Shown here in pieces: positions 1 to 10,879 of a DNA stretch of 64,000 nucleotides. Both the position numbers and the translations under genes were made by a program. Where the stretch lies: contig NW_024067836.1 of the NCBI RefSeq assembly GCF_009389715.1, positions 320,001-384,000 of the forward strand, in the 5' to 3' direction. Source of the DNA: Phoenix dactylifera. Lineage: Eukaryota > Streptophyta > Magnoliopsida > Arecales > Arecaceae. Position 1 is the first letter of the stretch; each line of letters begins with the position of its first letter. Under the pieces are notes generated by a model. It was not told where the DNA came from. It searched no databases and worked only from the letters and a program-made list of their open reading frames with translations.

Positions 1-760
1 CTCCACGTTCCCCAGTATCTGCGTCCCTGCACCCACCAAGACGCCGTCGCCGATCTTCGGGTGCCGGTCGCCGCTCTCCTTGCCGGTGCCGCCCAGCGTC
101 ACGCCGTGGAGGATCGACACGTCGTCGCCGACCACCGCCGTCTCGCCGACCACCACCCCGGTCGCGTGGTCCAGCAGCACCCCGGCCCCCGATCCTCGCC
201 CCGGGGTGGATATCGACGGCGAACGCCTCCGACGTCCGGCTCTGCAGCAGCAGCGCCGCCGCCGCCCGCCCCTCCGCCCACAGCCGGTGCGCCACCCGGT
301 GGGCCTGCAACGCCAGGAAGCCTTTGTAATAAAGAAAGCAGTGGACCATCTTGGCGCACGCCGGATCCCTGTCCCTCGCCGCCCGAAGATCCGCCCTCGC
401 CGCCCGCCCGATCTCCGGAACCTTGGCGAACATGCTCGCGAACAATTCTTGGAGACTGCTGGTCGGCATGAGATTTGGAACGCTTAATTTCTTCGCGAGA
501 TGGGCTGCGAGGGCGGACTCGAGGGAGTTGTGGGAGAGGACGAGATCGAAGTAGTAATTCTGGAGGACGGGTTCTTCCTCGACGTCCAATCGAGCTTCTT
601 CTTTGATCTTGGCCCAAACATCGTCGCCGCCGGCGACATCGCTGGGGTCGTCGGCTGGGACGGCGCAGTCGGAACGATCGATTACATCGGGCTGGGAGAT
701 ATCTATCACATACTTGCAGAAAGGAGCTTTAGCTCGGCTATTCTCGACGCAGGTTGCCAT
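1..760 (-). CDS. SAT: Serine acetyltransferase, 5' part, with apparent frameshift; 3' end outside window
   Basis: Serine acetyltransferase makes O-acetylserine from serine and acetyl-CoA, the first committed step of cysteine synthesis, in a complex with O-acetylserine (thiol) lyase. The frame starts at the ATG at 760-758 (MATCVENSR) and shows the family N-terminal helical region (VWAKIKEEA, LSHNSLESALAAHLAKKL, DRDPACAKMVHC, GFLALQAHRVAHRLW) and then the start of the left-handed beta-helix (SRTSEAFAVDIHPGARIG). At 186-190 a run of five C on the plus strand shifts the frame by +1. The neighbouring frame then continues the expected catalytic domain (LLDHATGVVVGE, SILHGVTLGGTGK, GDRHPKIGDGVLVGAG) to the window edge. 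Neither frame meets a stop before base 1. The shift is either a base-call error in a C run or a real mutation. The exon is intronless and very GC-rich, as is common in monocots. Identity is very secure; integrity is not. Confidence 0.9.
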   Translation of the reverse strand, partial: MATCVENSRAKAPFCKYVIDISQPDVIDRSDCAVPADDPSDVAGGDDVWAKIKEEARLDVEEEPVLQNYYFDLVLSHNSLESALAAHLAKKLSVPNLMPTSSLQELFASMFAKVPEIGRAARADLRAARDRDPACAKMVHCFLYYKGFLALQAHRVAHRLWAEGRAAAALLLQSRTSEAFAVDIHPGARIGGRGAAGPRDRGGGRRDGGGRRRRVDPPRRDAGRHRQGERRPAPEDRRRRLGGCRDADTGERG

Positions 761-882
761 GGCACTAGAGCTTGGGCAGCTGCAAAAAGATGGGGAAGGG
801 ATGAGAAGGAAAGAGTGGAGTTAACAAGATTTGAGGAAGTTTTGGGTTGCGAGTAGAAGTGTGAGGGAAGGGTGCATATACA

Positions 883-890
883 TATATATA
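883..890 (-). promoter_or_regulatory. Candidate TATA box of the serine acetyltransferase gene
   Basis: TATATATA lies about 125 bases upstream of the start codon at 760 in a short AT-rich patch (876-893) between GC-richer flanks. Position and sequence fit a plant TATA box. There is no transcript evidence. Confidence 0.4.
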
Positions 891-893
891 CAT

Positions 894-2165
894 AACGGAT
901 TAGAGGTTAGAGGGAGAGTGGGAAGCGGAAAAGAAGGTTCCGGAAAAATTAGAGGAGAGTAGACATGTAACGCGGCACACGTCTGTAAATAAAAAAGAGT
1001 TTTCGAAGCACAAATATGAAGCGAACTTTGAACGCATGTGCTTTGTTCCAAGGAGCAAAGTGCGAACATGATGACGAGATAAGGGATGAATGGCAAGCAC
1101 TGGATCAAGATTGGATGGCAGGGATGAAGGCCATGCGGTCACCAGAGGGGGGAGACGGCGTTAGCGCTGACGTAGAGACGCGAATGGCTGGACCAGCACG
1201 CAACCCACATAAACAAAGGAAAGCAAGCAGCCCATATGGCGAACAAAAATTATACGTGGCGGACACCAGACCCGCACCCAAAAAAAAAAGAAGCGCTTTC
1301 TATTTTATTTTGTTTTAGTCCGTATCTTAAAAAAAAAATCCAAAAATAATAGTTTTTTTTTCTAGTCATGAGTTTCATAATTAAAAAAATTTTAAAAAAT
1401 TATAGTACATATTATACATCTAAATAATATACACCAAATAAATTAATTATTTAGCAAGTCAATAAACACACATCTAAATAAGTTCGTATACAATTTTTAG
1501 AATATTATATTTATTGGTGTATATAGTATATAGTTAAATAATACATATTTAGCAAATTAGTTATCTAGTAATCCAATAACCGATGATACATACTCGTCGA
1601 CTTTTTGATACATACTAAAAAGTTATCTGATACACACCTAGCAGTGATCCAATACATACTTTTAGGTAAATCGGTACATAATTTTTAAAATATATTTTTC
1701 ATTAGTACACACTATATGATTAGATGATGCATATCAAGTAATTAATTATTTTGTATTTATTTTTTTTAAAGTTATGAGATTGACCGGCTCCAGAAGTCTT
1801 ATTCTTATTTGATTTTTAAATTTTTTTCATGTGTAAGAAAAAATATAATAAAATAAAAATATGATATTTTATTGGAATAGCTATGTTAGATATAAATAAT
1901 GGAATTATGGATTTTGGGGGCAGCCACGAGTTGGTATTGTCGTTCTGTGGGGAGCTTGGGAGCCTCCGCGGCCAAGTTCGCTCCACATGATGGGACCCAC
2001 CTTGTGGGTAAACTTTGGGTAGCCATGGAGGAACATCTCGGGGATTTTGGCTTGTTGAGGATCCGGGGGAGAATTGATTGGTGACGTTTGGGGTGACGCC
2101 GTCGTTATAATAATCATTGGAATGTGTTGAACGGAGGATTTGTTTATCTTTTCAAACAAGTTGCA
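894..2165. other. Intergenic stretch, no gene recognised; 1320-1880 is AT-rich with loosely repeated motifs
   Basis: No reading frame here resembles a known protein. From about 1380 to 1760 the sequence is strongly AT-rich and repeats loose variants of words such as ATACATACT, ACACATCTAAATA and TAGTATA every few tens of bases, as old transposon-derived or decayed tandem sequence often does. 1890-2160 has more even composition and no recognisable content. Confidence 0.5.
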
Positions 2166-2169
2166 TCCC

Positions 2170-2170
<1 letters not shown>

Positions 2171-2208
<38 letters not shown>

Positions 2209-2239
2209 TGCTGCTGCTGCTGCTGCGTTTTTTTTTTTT
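2171..2239 (-). repeat. Compound LINE tail: A11, (GCA)n, A37
   Basis: On the plus strand there are 37 T (2171-2207), about six CTG units (2208-2226) and a second T run (2228-2238). In LINE orientation this is a short A run, a GCA microsatellite and a long A run, ending at the flanking sequence. Confidence 0.8.
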
Positions 2240-2640
2240 ACACTAGCAGCTCACACTAGTCCCGCATGAGTATTGCCTACAGAGTCAAAAGCCAAAATAC
2301 TCTAAAAAATAGAGGAACAGGTACACCTAGGGTCCAGAGAAATTTTCAAGAGTGTTGAGCAGTAAAGAAGGCGATCCAGTCAGCAGCTCTATTCGTCTTC
2401 CTGAACACATGAACAGCATAAAAGACATCGCACTCCTGCAGTAAGCCGCCGGGCGTCTCCTAAGATCGGATCGTCGGTGACTTCCGACCCTTCTTGTAGA
2501 ATCCTCTCAACCACCTTCACTGAATGCCCCTCCAGAATAGTGCATCAGGCCTCCAGAACTCTCTGCGCATAGGAGACACCCTCCCATGCGGCCCTAAGCT
2601 CCGCCCGTAGAGCATCCGTCTCGACTCGTCTCTTTTCTAT
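2171..2640 (-). mobile_element. 3' end of a LINE (non-LTR retrotransposon) with RNase H-like domain remnant and poly-A tail
   Basis: Read on the minus strand, 2620-2345 encodes an RNase H-like domain typical of plant LINE ends and related reverse-transcriptase-like proteins: ALRAELRAAWEGVSYAQ, then VKVVERILQEGSEVTDD, then VFRKTNRAADWIA in another frame. It holds one in-frame TGA (about 2550) and one frameshift (about 2455). The coding part is followed on the same strand by about 100 bases of 3' UTR and a compound A tail at 2239-2171. The right (5') end is truncated and I could not find a target-site duplication. The family call rests on the RNase H motif order plus the correctly placed tail. 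Confidence 0.7.
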
Positions 2641-2659
2641 GGTTCAAGGAAACACATTC

Positions 2660-3832
2660 CAAGATGAGCCATAGCCAAACAGACCCGTTCACGGATTCCA
2701 AATAGATCTCTGTCCACAGACCAGACGGCCGGCCTGGCCTACATGAGCCTGAAATCTTTTGGGCAGACTCGGGTCCAAAATTTTGGCTGCCGAAGCGGGT
2801 CAGGTCTGAAAAATAGATCCACCAGGATCGGCCTTGGAGGATAAAACTCAGCCTAGCCCAGCTCGTTTTTTATTTTTATTTTGCTTGTTCTATTTATTTA
2901 TATTTGATATATTTGTAGATTTAATTGACAATTATTTTTAATATATAAATTTAATAGAATAATAAACATATTGTAGATTATTGACAATATTTAAATTTTT
3001 ATATTTATTATTTATTAAAATTATTTTAAAATATTTTTAGCATCATAAGTATTTTATTAAAAAAATTTAAAAATGGTCATAAAGCTCGAGGCCTGGCTTA
3101 AGGCCAAAGTCTGAGTAAGAGCGAGGCTGAGGCGTAAAAGGTACGCCCAAAGGTCAGAGCTGAGTCTAAAAATTGTGTTGACCTTTGGACAACGGGCAAC
3201 ACAGGCCTTGCCATGAACAGGTCTATAGCCAAAGATTGGATCAGAATCTAATCATAAGCCTTTAAGCTAATTGAAAAATGGAAACAAAAACGCTTGAATG
3301 CATGGTTAACAAATTAAGGTTGGGAAAACTCAGTACCACAATCTTCAATAGCGTCCAAATATAACGATTTCCCCACGTTTATCATCTCCAGCGCATCTAC
3401 CGCATCTATCAGTTTCATCCAACATTTCTTTTTGGTCATTAACGATCACCATTCAAATTTCTTAGAACTTTCAATAGAACATTCAAGTCTCTCCTTGGAC
3501 ACTCTTCTGTTTGATCAATCACATTAAATCCCAAGGGAACATCATCATTCACTTCTCCATACTTTGGGAGGATGAACGAACTAATGTGCCTAAATCTTCT
3601 ATATATATAACCACAACTCTCAGTACGACTAGTAGTCATAGGCTCATAGCGCAACCAAAATAGGCATGCTCAACAAAGAAAATAGTTTTGATACCTGAAG
3701 GTCCTAAACAAAATGCCTTGAGTTGACAAACATGATGTCTGTAAATAACCTATGATTGAAAGAATAGTCCAGGCTGCATGAAAGGTCAAAGGTACATGCC
3801 AGACTCAAGGCACGCATTCTTAACTACACAAC

Positions 3833-3834
<2 letters not shown>
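2660..3834. other. Intergenic, partly GGGTC/GGCC-rich decayed repeat (about 2690-3230); no gene
   Basis: Words such as GACTCGGGTCC, GCGGGTCAGG and GGCCTGGC recur at 2690-3230 around an AT-rich core (2870-3060), as in decayed repeats near 9420-9760 and 10360-10860. 3250-3834 shows nothing recognisable; the small open frames here are not like any protein I know. Confidence 0.4.

Positions 3835-3891
<57 letters not shown>
3835..3891. repeat. Compound (CT)n(CA)n microsatellite
   Basis: An uninterrupted CT run (to 3864) changes directly into a CA run (to about 3890) and a short A run. It lies downstream of the 3' end of the uS10c gene. Confidence 0.95.
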
Positions 3892-3895
<4 letters not shown>

Positions 3896-4257
3896 AGTAA
3901 CTAAATAAACCTATGCACAGTAACAAGTGCCAACTTGAGAATCGAGAATACATACAATGATCCATCGAGGAGATTGGATGCCCATTGACTGAAATTGAGA
4001 ACTACATTTAAATCTCAAACCAGTTAGCCAAGTAAATAGTGTGCCTCAGATTGTATCCTGTCATCGTTAGTGAGAATAGAGTGAAAGGCCCCTTGCACTG
4101 TAATTTTCAGACGCCCTCTAGATTTTACATGTAATTTGAGTAGAAATGAAGAACCATCCTTCTATTCCTAAAGAGGTTTCTGCCATATGCAAATTAACAT
4201 CATCACAGAAAGCAAGTAAGAACAAGAAGGAAAATGAATAATCAACTCCAACTGATA

Positions 4258-7200
4258 TCACAGCTTAACCTCTACATCAACACCTGCTGGAAGGTCAAGC
4301 TGCATCAGTGAGTCAATTGTTTGGGCAGTAGGATACAGGATATCTATCAGCCGCTGGTGGGTCCGGATCTCAAAATGGAAGCGTGCATCCTTGTGCACAT
4401 GCGGTGACTTGAGAACACAATAAACACGGCGCTTGGTGGGTAGAGGGACAGGACCCATAGTCTTGGCATTGGTGGTTCGAGCAGCTTCCAGGATCTGCTT
4501 GCATGAGCCCTCGATCAGGGGTACCCAATAGGACCTGAGCTTGATTCTTATTTTCTGTTTTGGTGCCATCTGATTGTAAAAACATCAGATTTAGGAGTTA
4601 ATGTTAAAGACTGAATACCAGAAGGCATTTCAGACACAAATATGTGCAGTTGTATATCTGAAGCTTGAAAAAATTGCCAACTCCATATCCTTCATTGAAT
4701 GTGTAAATGTGTGCAAAACATACATGCAGGCGTTCACACACAAATGCGCACATGCGCCTTGGGTGCGCGTGCGACAGAGAGTGAGAGAGAGAGAGAGAGA
4801 GTTTCCTTTTAAAACAAATTATGACATGAGCAAACCCCAATGTTCCAGTAATTATGTTTTTATATGGTAGACCATTAATAGGACCTGGCAAGGTGTGAAC
4901 AGAAACAGGAAATCACAGATATGACAAACCAACACAGCATTACTCTAAAATAATGATGCACCTTTTGCGTTATTTACTCTACCATGTACCACACCAGCAA
5001 GCACTGAATCAAAAACATAGTATTTATGCCAGTAGCTAGTCATCAATAGGAAGAGTATTGAGCAAAGTGGTGCACTGAAAAAATCTGAACTATTGGGTGC
5101 ATAGAAGAAAACAAGTCAATGAAGCAGATTTGGTCCACTCAAATGGACCTGTTAAAGAGAGAAATCGAAAGGTAAACTAATTATTTATTTTCATAAATAT
5201 TCCATAAAATATAAGCTCTATAAGGTGGAAAGGCTCATAAGACAAAAAAGAGAAGGGGGAAAAGCCCATAGAATTTGTACAGTTGCAAATCCCCCAAGCA
5301 AGACAAAATTAAGCCCAACAATCTACAATACAATTTCTACTGCCCACAATTAGAAATATAGTTTTTGTTTCCCACATTGTAGCATGAAAAATAAATATGG
5401 TCCTGAACCTGACATGCTCTGTGGACCCCCTGTACATAGACATCTACCCATTAATTAGATCTTATAAATTCCAGCAAAACATTAGCTAACTGGAACTCGT
5501 GTGACAAATATCTATGATCAGCTCCTTCTATAATATGCAATTTGTGGTTAGTTATCAACTTGGCAAATTCTAGAGCATCTTCAGATGGTACAATTTCATC
5601 CTCTGAACCATGAATTGTCAAGACCCTGCAGTCTTGGTCAATTGACAGGCATGCATCATGCATATCAGTTCCCAGGCGATCCATTAGACTTTTTTCAGTC
5701 ACACGGTAAATAATTCTCCCCATTTTGTCCCTCACATCAATGAACCCCTCCTCGTTTATCCTATGCATAAAGTCCTTCCCTAAGCGTTCTTCAATGCCTC
5801 TTTCCATATAAAAGCGACCAGAAATATTAATTACTTTTGATATATCATGATATTTAGAAGCATATAGAAGGACCACATTTCCCCCTTTACTATGCCCAAC
5901 AATAGCTCTTGTTCCACGCTTCTGCCTCAAAAAATGTAGAATCACCGCTCGCAAATCCTCAACTTCTCTCCAATAATTACCATACTGAAATGACCCCTCA
6001 CTATCCCCATTACCAGCAAAATCAAAACAAAAGACACTGATTTTTTCAACTGTAAGCGCATCAGCCAAATTCAATATGGTTTTGCTTTTCTTCGATGATC
6101 GGAATCCATGGCACAAGATCACAAGCTCTGTGGAACCAGCTTCATATAAAATTCCCTCAAGATTCTCTCCAAAAGTGTTCCTTATTATTAACTTCTGTTG
6201 AGAAACACTTGAAATTTCATGCGGGAACGAATGCAACTGGGGAAAAGGCCTTCTAAGTAGGACAGGTGAACCACCACCAGAAAATAACTGCATTTGAAGA
6301 TGTTCAACAAATATAAGAATCTGGATGGAGACACTATTGAGCAGAAAGAGGGAAACAATGCACGAGTCACTTTTACAGATTATGAATAGCATGGCATTGT
6401 TAAGGAAGGATTCCTGGATAAATAATTGCAAGATGTGCTTAAGCTCAAAGAAAACAATGGAAAGCTCAACCATTGGTACTATGAAGCCAAAGAATCGGAC
6501 CACGAGTGACCGTTATTACATTATTGTGCACTGCCTTCTCCTAGGGGCTACAGGTCATTCTGAGACTTAACAGATTATTGGAGTAAAGAAGTTGATGGCA
6601 CCTTTTTTTGACATTCAGACAATAAGAACAAATAAAGCAAGAAGAAATAGGTGCAACACTTCAACAGAAATAGGAGGGCATCTAGACCACTATTGTTTAG
6701 AAACAAAACAGTTCAAGACCCATGTTTTCCATCACCATGGAGTAATTGTGTTGTATCATGTTGTATCCAAGCATTAAAAATGTTGGCACTCCAAAATTTC
6801 ACAAAATCTAAAGTATGCAATCAATACTTCAAGCTAATTTACACTTTATTATTTTGTATTTGTTTTAGAATCTCCTCTTCCTTTTCACGTTGATAGGGTT
6901 TGAAAAAAATAAGTTTCTAATATTTAAATTTCTTATTTCAGAAAATTTTCTTTTATTTTTTGAAAAAACAATAGGCGAGACTCTCCATGTTGAGGTAGTA
7001 TATGCACAAAGAAATTTAGATAAAGGAAAAAAGAGAAACAAAAGAAAACAATATCAATGAATGTAGAGGAAAAGAAAACAAAACAGTCAAGTTGATGAAG
7101 ATAGCTCTAGATCAGCTTACAAACTCGAATAAACTTCTGTAGTGGAAAATAACCTCTGAATAAACTTACCAAATTGAGAATGAGGTTATTACACTCCAAA

Positions 7201-9247
7201 GGCCAACTGTATAACTAGCATAAAAATTTTCCAAACAAAAGTGTGATCCATTTTCCAAAGGGTCTGGTCTACACAGGTAATCAAACATCTGATTTTATGA
7301 CAACAGGAGTGACCTGGAATCTTTTAACTCCAATGCAAATTTTCCAAGCAAGCTACAGCCCAGGTCAAGTTTTTTAAATATTTACATATTTATCATAACT
7401 TCTTTCAAGCTATATATTTTATAAGGAACGAACCTCATTTTAAAAAGGGCCCATGATCCACGTTTTAAATCTTGACTGTTCTCAGAAACATTTTCTTCGG
7501 TCTCCATCTTTTGTTTTGTGTCAGCGAGAAATTCCCATTCTCAAAAAAAAACATAAAAAACTATAGCAGTTTACATTTTGCAAAGAACTCTATGACCTGA
7601 GCCAGTTTGAAAATTTAATAGCTGAATTATCTTCAAATTGTCAGACTATAATCAGTATATTGACCTGTTTAAGACCCATAGCAAAATTTATAGACGTCAT
7701 CAATCCATGAAATTGATGCTGCTTAGTAGATAGTAACAATGCGTTCCAACCTCTGAAGGATGGAAAAGAAAGTGCATCTCTTCTCACACCAATGCTTACA
7801 TATATATCTAGTCACCTATTCCATGAGTCCCTTACAATATAAACAGCCAACTCCACATGATCTTCTCATTAATCCATCTAACCTTTGAGGGAAAAATTAA
7901 TATCAAGAGATATTTGAGTTTCTTAGTATCAACAGCTCACCCAAGCATAAGTAATAGAATACTAGGGTCAGAGGTTTTAACAATGTAGTCGATGCAAGCC
8001 AATCTATGATTTCAGATCAATGCAACCCATGGATCAGCATTATTAAAGTAGATATGGTGTATTCTTAGTGTGAATTGAAGAATAAGAAAGGCATTCCAAC
8101 TCTTCGAGCCATAAGCTTCCTTTGACGAGGTAACTTGTCCATGATTTAAGTAATCCCCCCTGAATGCTATTTATACTTTTATTTCACTTCAAGGTTTTTC
8201 ACTATAACTGAAAACATAAAACTCTAAAGAGAACAGTCAACAACATGATAGGGAAGAAAAAAGAAAACAAATATTACAATCTACCGCAAGAAAGGGGGGA
8301 AAGGAAAAGAAAGCAAATAGACCAGCTGATTGGATGACATGTATTAACCAATCTGAGCTTGTCAAATGTGTTCTGAAGGAGGATTTGCCTTGAGAGACCA
8401 TGAAACATATTAACCCATTCAATCCAGCTGCTAAACTAAATCTGCTTAATTCTCAGGAAGCCAGGCTTTAGATGTAAGTGAGGAAAAACAAAGCGTTCAT
8501 ATGAGATCCAAATTAGTCCTGAGCCACAAACTCCTATTCTATAAATTGCACAATCATAAACACAGGCAGATGGCTGATCTAATTAATAGTTCTGATACTC
8601 CAATTTCCAACAATATTAACCGCAAGTACCACGTACAAACCTCAAGCTTCAAGTAATGCACTAGTTCGGAATTCAAATAAACCATTTCATATGTTCCAAT
8701 AACACATATTTGCAGACTAAATATCTTAAATTCTCGAATAAACTAAAAAATAAAGTAGGTAATTTTCGAAAAAAGCCCTAAAGCAAAATGAAACATTCTG
8801 TAAGACATAAAGCAGCAACAACAAAAGAAGTGCAATGAGTCCATTGCGTGCAACTAAAGGAAAAATTAGATGAAAATACCTTCACGTCGTCCCCAGCAGC
8901 GAGAGGCGAAGGCTCGGAACCCTCGAATTTCTCCTCGACCTTCAATCATTTGAAACCAGATAAACGATAGATTAACACTCCCTTTATCAAAGGAAAAGGG
9001 GACAAAAAGGTCATCATCAAAATACCTCGAAGCCTGTGAAGCTCTCCGATCCATCTAGGGTTTCGGGGGGCGAGTGTAGGGCCTCTGGGGCAGCGGCGAC
9101 CACGGACGAAGGCGCGCGGGAGCGGATGGAGGTCGGAGGCTTCGAGGGTTGGAGCGAGAAGGAGAGGGAGTGTTTGGGATTGAGCGAGGAGGGGATGCAA
9201 AGAGGGAGGAGGGAGAGCGTCGCAGAGAGCGAGGATGAGGCCGCCAT
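4258..9247 (-). CDS. RPS10: Plastid 30S ribosomal protein uS10c precursor (three exons)
   Basis: Nuclear gene for plastid uS10, a small-subunit head protein that contacts 16S rRNA. Exons are 9247-9026 (74 codons), 8939-8880 (20 codons) and 4569-4258 (103 codons plus TGA), giving 197 residues, close to the family size. All junctions are phase 0. Exon 1 ends GAG|GTATTT; exon 2 is preceded by GAAG and ends AAG|GTATTT; exon 3 is preceded by CAATCAG. Residues 1 to about 60 are Ser-, Leu- and Pro-rich without acidic residues, a plastid transit peptide. [10 protein letters not shown] in exon 1 is a family signature just before the mature part. Exon 3 is the conserved core: [57 protein letters not shown] and [13 protein letters not shown]. 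It is the plastid and not the cytosolic S20 form. The start ATG at 9247 is preceded in frame by a near-cognate TTG only, so ATG is preferred. Intron 2 is unusually long (4310 bp) and holds another reading frame. Confidence 0.93.
4570..8879 (-). other. Intron 2 of the uS10c gene (4.3 kb)
   Basis: Bounded by AAG|GTATTT at 8880/8879 and CAATCAG|ATG at 4570/4569. It contains a short GA microsatellite (4781-4800), the hydrolase frame at 5451-6293, and otherwise AT-rich sequence (6600-8870) in which I see no exon, RNA gene or transposon domain. Confidence 0.8.
5451..6293 (-). CDS. Alpha/beta hydrolase (serine esterase/lipase-like), nested in an intron
   Basis: An uninterrupted frame encodes an alpha/beta hydrolase of the plant cytosolic esterase-like group. 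Counting from the ATG at 6293 it has 280 residues. Visible parts are an oxyanion HG motif (LCHGFRSSK, residues 60-68), [20 protein letters not shown] (91-110), the nucleophile elbow GHSKG (133-137, Ser135), the acid in [12 protein letters not shown] (Asp232) and the histidine in [11 protein letters not shown] (His260). The Ser-Asp-His triad is therefore complete and the protein probably active; the substrate is unknown. The open frame extends 70 codons upstream of this ATG, but those codons look non-coding (Phe-, Leu- and Ile-rich). Alternatively ATGCAG|TTATTT could be a splice acceptor of an unseen upstream exon. The gene lies wholly inside intron 2 of the uS10c gene on the same strand. A polyadenylation-like AATAAA lies downstream near 5190. 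Either it has its own promoter, or it is an intronless retrocopy or terminal exon. Confidence 0.85.
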   Translation of the reverse strand: MQLFSGGGSPVLLRRPFPQLHSFPHEISSVSQQKLIIRNTFGENLEGILYEAGSTELVILCHGFRSSKKSKTILNLADALTVEKISVFCFDFAGNGDSEGSFQYGNYWREVEDLRAVILHFLRQKRGTRAIVGHSKGGNVVLLYASKYHDISKVINISGRFYMERGIEERLGKDFMHRINEEGFIDVRDKMGRIIYRVTEKSLMDRLGTDMHDACLSIDQDCRVLTIHGSEDEIVPSEDALEFAKLITNHKLHIIEGADHRYLSHEFQLANVLLEFIRSN

Positions 9248-9419
9248 GGCGAGCAATAAGCAGCAAGCTCTCGGCTATCGCGAGGCAGGGTCGCCCAAGG
9301 TCTTGACGGTGATGTCTCCAACTAACGGAACGCAGATTAGCTAGCTACGGACCGTTTTACAGAATGGAAGTAACGAAGGAAGTTATTTTCCTAATACTTT
9401 AGGAGCTGGCTACATATTA

Positions 9420-9765
9420 TCCAGTCGGATCATTTGGGTCGACTTGAGTCTACGTATAACCAGGACCTAACCCCAAAAATTCGGATCCAGTTCAGATCCG
9501 GGTCGGATCAACCCATCTGTGGTTTCAGGACTGTTTGCACACCTACGGGCTGCGGCTCGTAGGCCCAAATAATTTTATAGATTCGGATTGAGTTATAGGA
9601 TTGAAAATCCAAAATTATCCAAATTTTAAATGAGTCGGGTCGAATCGAATCGGATCTAAATTCAGTAAATCCAGACCCGACCCAGCCCCATGGGTCCTCC
9701 AAAATGGGTTGGGTCGGATTTAAGCGGATCGAGTCGGGTCGGGTCACGGGTCAACTTAACTCATT
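9420..9765. repeat. GGGTCGG/CGGATC-rich decayed repeat
   Basis: Imperfect copies of GGGTCGG, CGGATC and GACCCG recur through this stretch, for example GTCGGGTCGGGTCACGGGTC at 9732-9751. A similar patch sits inside the LTRs of gypsy D (33890-33955 and 52253-52318), so an old LTR relic is one possible source. No coding content. Confidence 0.45.
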
Positions 9766-10879
9766 TATAGCCTTACTTATAATAGTTCTTGATTTGAGCT
9801 AAATACGTCCGAATCATAAACTGATGGTTCTATTTAAATTATTTAATAACCAGAACAGGATTATATTGCAATCTTTTGACCCTTTTAACATATTTAATAA
9901 TCCTATCGGGTTGAGTTAAAGCAACTAAGCAAGTTACCTATTTATTAAGCAGATTAACAAGAAGTAGGTTATATAGATTATATAGATTTACAGGTTAACA
10001 AGTTAAGCAGATTATATATTTATTAAATAAGTTAGATCGGATTGGATTACTTGTTTATTAAATATGATAGGTTTGGGTTTTAAATCCTAGCCTATTTAAT
10101 AAATAGGTCAAGTACAAATTTAGAATTTTCTAATCCGATCTGTATATGATATGCAATCCGACCTGAGTGTCATCTCTACCTTTGAGTGTAAAATAATAAG
10201 GGTGGAATTTTAAATTTATTTATTTACTCAAAGTTTTTCATTCTTTTAGAATGATAAAAAAGATTTTTTTTGAGATATTCTTTAAACTTTTTGGGTATTG
10301 TAGTCATGAAATAAAGGAAGCTTCGACAGACGGGTTTTTTTTTTTTTTGGTATTTTAGACATGTCCAATGGACGGGATAGAGTAGCGTCAACCAAAGATA
10401 TAGCTAAAATTAGCCAAGCCCAAGCCCAGCTCGGTCTAGCCTTCAGGCTAACTTCTCAGGTTCAAGCTTAATACTTACTTGAACGTGGGGCTTCAAGTCA
10501 AACCCGAAGCTTCTTGGAATAATTTTTTAGTTTAAAAATATCAAAAATATTTGCAAAGATTAAATATTTAAAAGGAATTGGTAAGATTCATGAACTTATA
10601 TTTATGGTTGTTCATAAGGAGTGTTAATGCATGGAAGAAATCTATTAATATATATTTTTATGGTTACCAAAAATGGATTCCTAAGATATAAGTATACATT
10701 ATATATTATATAAGATTCAGACCGAGCTGCGCTGAACTAAACCAAGCCTAGCTCGTTTGATAGGTGGTCTTATATTTCAAGCCTTACTTGTCCTATTTGG
10801 CTTAAAATCTAGGCTCAAGCCCATCCGAAATGCTTCGGTAAATCCAGTTTGAGGAATAACCAGAGTCGTTTCTAGACTA
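9766..10879. other. Intergenic, AT-rich; nothing recognised
   Basis: Contains the loosely repeated words ATTAAGCAGATTA, TATATAGATTA and AATAGGTCAAG (9900-10110), a T run near 10337, and GC-richer decayed sequence at 10370-10860 resembling that at 2690-3230. No gene or element domain recognised. Confidence 0.4.

Noticed and set aside
3439-3654. 71-codon minus-strand open frame
   Set aside because: No similarity, no codon bias, no neighbouring splice or start context; chance frame in intergenic DNA.
9055-9066. Telo-box (AAACCCTA) as a regulatory element of the uS10c gene
   Set aside because: It lies inside the coding exon, where it encodes part of the conserved PPETLDG segment, so chance is the simpler explanation.
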